Below, piece by piece: positions 63,555-64,000 of a DNA stretch of 64,000 bases. Where the stretch lies: the NCBI GenBank assembly GCA_024304885.1, contig JALJOM010000003.1:964110-1028109 (forward strand), in the 5' to 3' direction. Under the pieces are notes generated by a model. That model did no database searches and was not told the DNA's origin. It saw nothing but the letters and a program-made list of their open reading frames with translations. Source of the DNA: Beijerinckiaceae bacterium (GTDB lineage: Bacteria; Pseudomonadota; Alphaproteobacteria; Rhizobiales; Beijerinckiaceae). Position numbers and translations under genes: made by a program. How positions within the stretch are numbered: the stretch's first letter is position 1; each line of letters opens with the position of its first letter.

Positions 63555-64000
63555 CTACCTCGTGCTCACGGAAGCGACCTGGCGCTCGTCGAGGGCCGTC
63601 GTCTTGATCAAGGCATAGACCCGCTTGCCTAGGACGAGGTCGAGCTCGTCCCGGGCATGGCGCGTCGTCATCGCGAAGAGATGGCCGTCGCCGTCGAGAA
63701 TCATGGAAATCGTCGCGAGCGGGCCGTTCTCCTGGACGGCGTCGATCGTGCCCGAAAGCGAGCTGCGAACGCTGAGGTGATGCGGCGGATCGACCGAGAG
63801 CACCACGTCGGTCGCCTTCACGATGATCCGCACCGTACCGCCGACGATGCCGGCAGGTCCCGCGAGCCACACGGTTCCGGCGGGATGGACGAGCTCGGTG
63901 AGCCCATAGGCGTCGTTCTTGCCGCGCACCTTCATGGTGAGCACCGACGAGCGGTCGAAACGGTTTTCCGCGGTCGCGGCGGCGAGGCTGCCGAAGATCT
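63555..64000 (-). CDS. modC: Molybdate ABC transporter ATPase ModC, C-terminal part (5' end outside window)
   Basis: 148 residues are visible; the frame is open to the window edge. The region begins LAAATAENRFDRSSVLTMKV and contains VRIIVKATDVVLSVDPPHHL followed by SVRSSLSGTIDAVQENGPLA and LDLVLGKRVYALIKTTALDE. That is the regulatory Mop/TOBE domain that follows the ATPase in ModC and binds molybdate. The ATPase motifs would be upstream of 64000 on this strand. The call rests on the TOBE domain alone; another TOBE-containing ABC ATPase is possible but less likely. Confidence 0.8.
   Translation of the reverse strand, partial: IFGSLAAATAENRFDRSSVLTMKVRGKNDAYGLTELVHPAGTVWLAGPAGIVGGTVRIIVKATDVVLSVDPPHHLSVRSSLSGTIDAVQENGPLATISMILDGDGHLFAMTTRHARDELDLVLGKRVYALIKTTALDERQVASVSTR

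Noticed and set aside
1-64000. tRNA, rRNA, phage attachment sites and replication origin
   Set aside because: Looked for in intergenic regions by eye; no cloverleaf-like or origin-like sequence was found. A covariance search would be decisive.

Overview
This is a high-GC chromosomal window with strongly alphaproteobacterial gene order. The runs lipA-coq10-cinA-ispDF-dusB-ntrB-ntrC and ntrY-ntrX, the Omp25/31-type porin with a PetP/PetR-like regulator pair, and dispersed palindromic intergenic repeats all point to Hyphomicrobiales (Rhizobiales). A complete fhcB-fhcA-fhcD-fhcC operon and a neighbouring methanofuran/pterin operon (pabB-pabA-mfnB/folB fusion-mfnE) mean the organism carries the tetrahydromethanopterin/methylofuran C1-oxidation route. 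It is therefore probably a methylotroph of the Beijerinckiaceae/Methylocystaceae/Methylobacteriaceae type; the genus cannot be told from this window.

Layout. 1-3.7 kb: 3' part of an lhr helicase gene, then debris (a truncated coupled ORF and an internally deleted IS3-family remnant). 4-8.6 kb: housekeeping genes (cutA, pepP, carA, yqeY) with a truncated DUF4062 fragment upstream of pepP. 9.4-13 kb: LuxR-type regulator, HD-domain protein, lepA. 13.4-16.1 kb: a large unknown secreted protein with a duplicated N-terminal module. 16.3-27 kb: the nitrogen-regulation locus dusB-ntrB-ntrC // ntrY-ntrX, split by an opposite-strand insert holding a TIR/NB-ARC/TPR (NLR-like) gene and a GIY-YIG nuclease gene hemmed in by REP-like palindromes. 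27-39 kb: ispDF, cinA, coq10-like, lipA, panB, rplS, ilvE, a marR/response-regulator/kinase trio, a DUF2380 protein and ald. 39.4-40.8 kb: three tandem paralogues of a small membrane protein. 40.8-50.7 kb: the C1 module, fhcBADC-folP on the minus strand and pabB-pabA-mfnB/folB-mfnE on the plus strand, both with tightly overlapping stop/start codons. 50.8-64 kb: an AT-rich orphan protein, an orphan polyamine-type binding protein, a GlcG-like protein and cobP, a RoxA-like di-haem cytochrome, an outer-membrane barrel, a cytochrome P450, the sulfate-activation pair cysD-cysNC, an M35-type metallopeptidase and the C-terminal end of modC.

How the parts work together. FhcABCD releases formate from formyl-H4MPT by way of methylofuran. 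PabA/PabB make p-aminobenzoate for folate and H4MPT, FolP and the FolB-like domain act on pterins, and MfnB/MfnE build the furan moiety of methylofuran, so enzyme and cofactor supply lie side by side. CysD/CysNC make PAPS. NtrBC and NtrYX are two-component systems for nitrogen and envelope/redox signals. The most unusual segment is the insert between ntrC and ntrY, where an NLR-like gene that itself carries an in-frame palindromic element lies next to a nuclease gene bounded by related-looking palindromes. No tRNA, rRNA or CRISPR array was seen.
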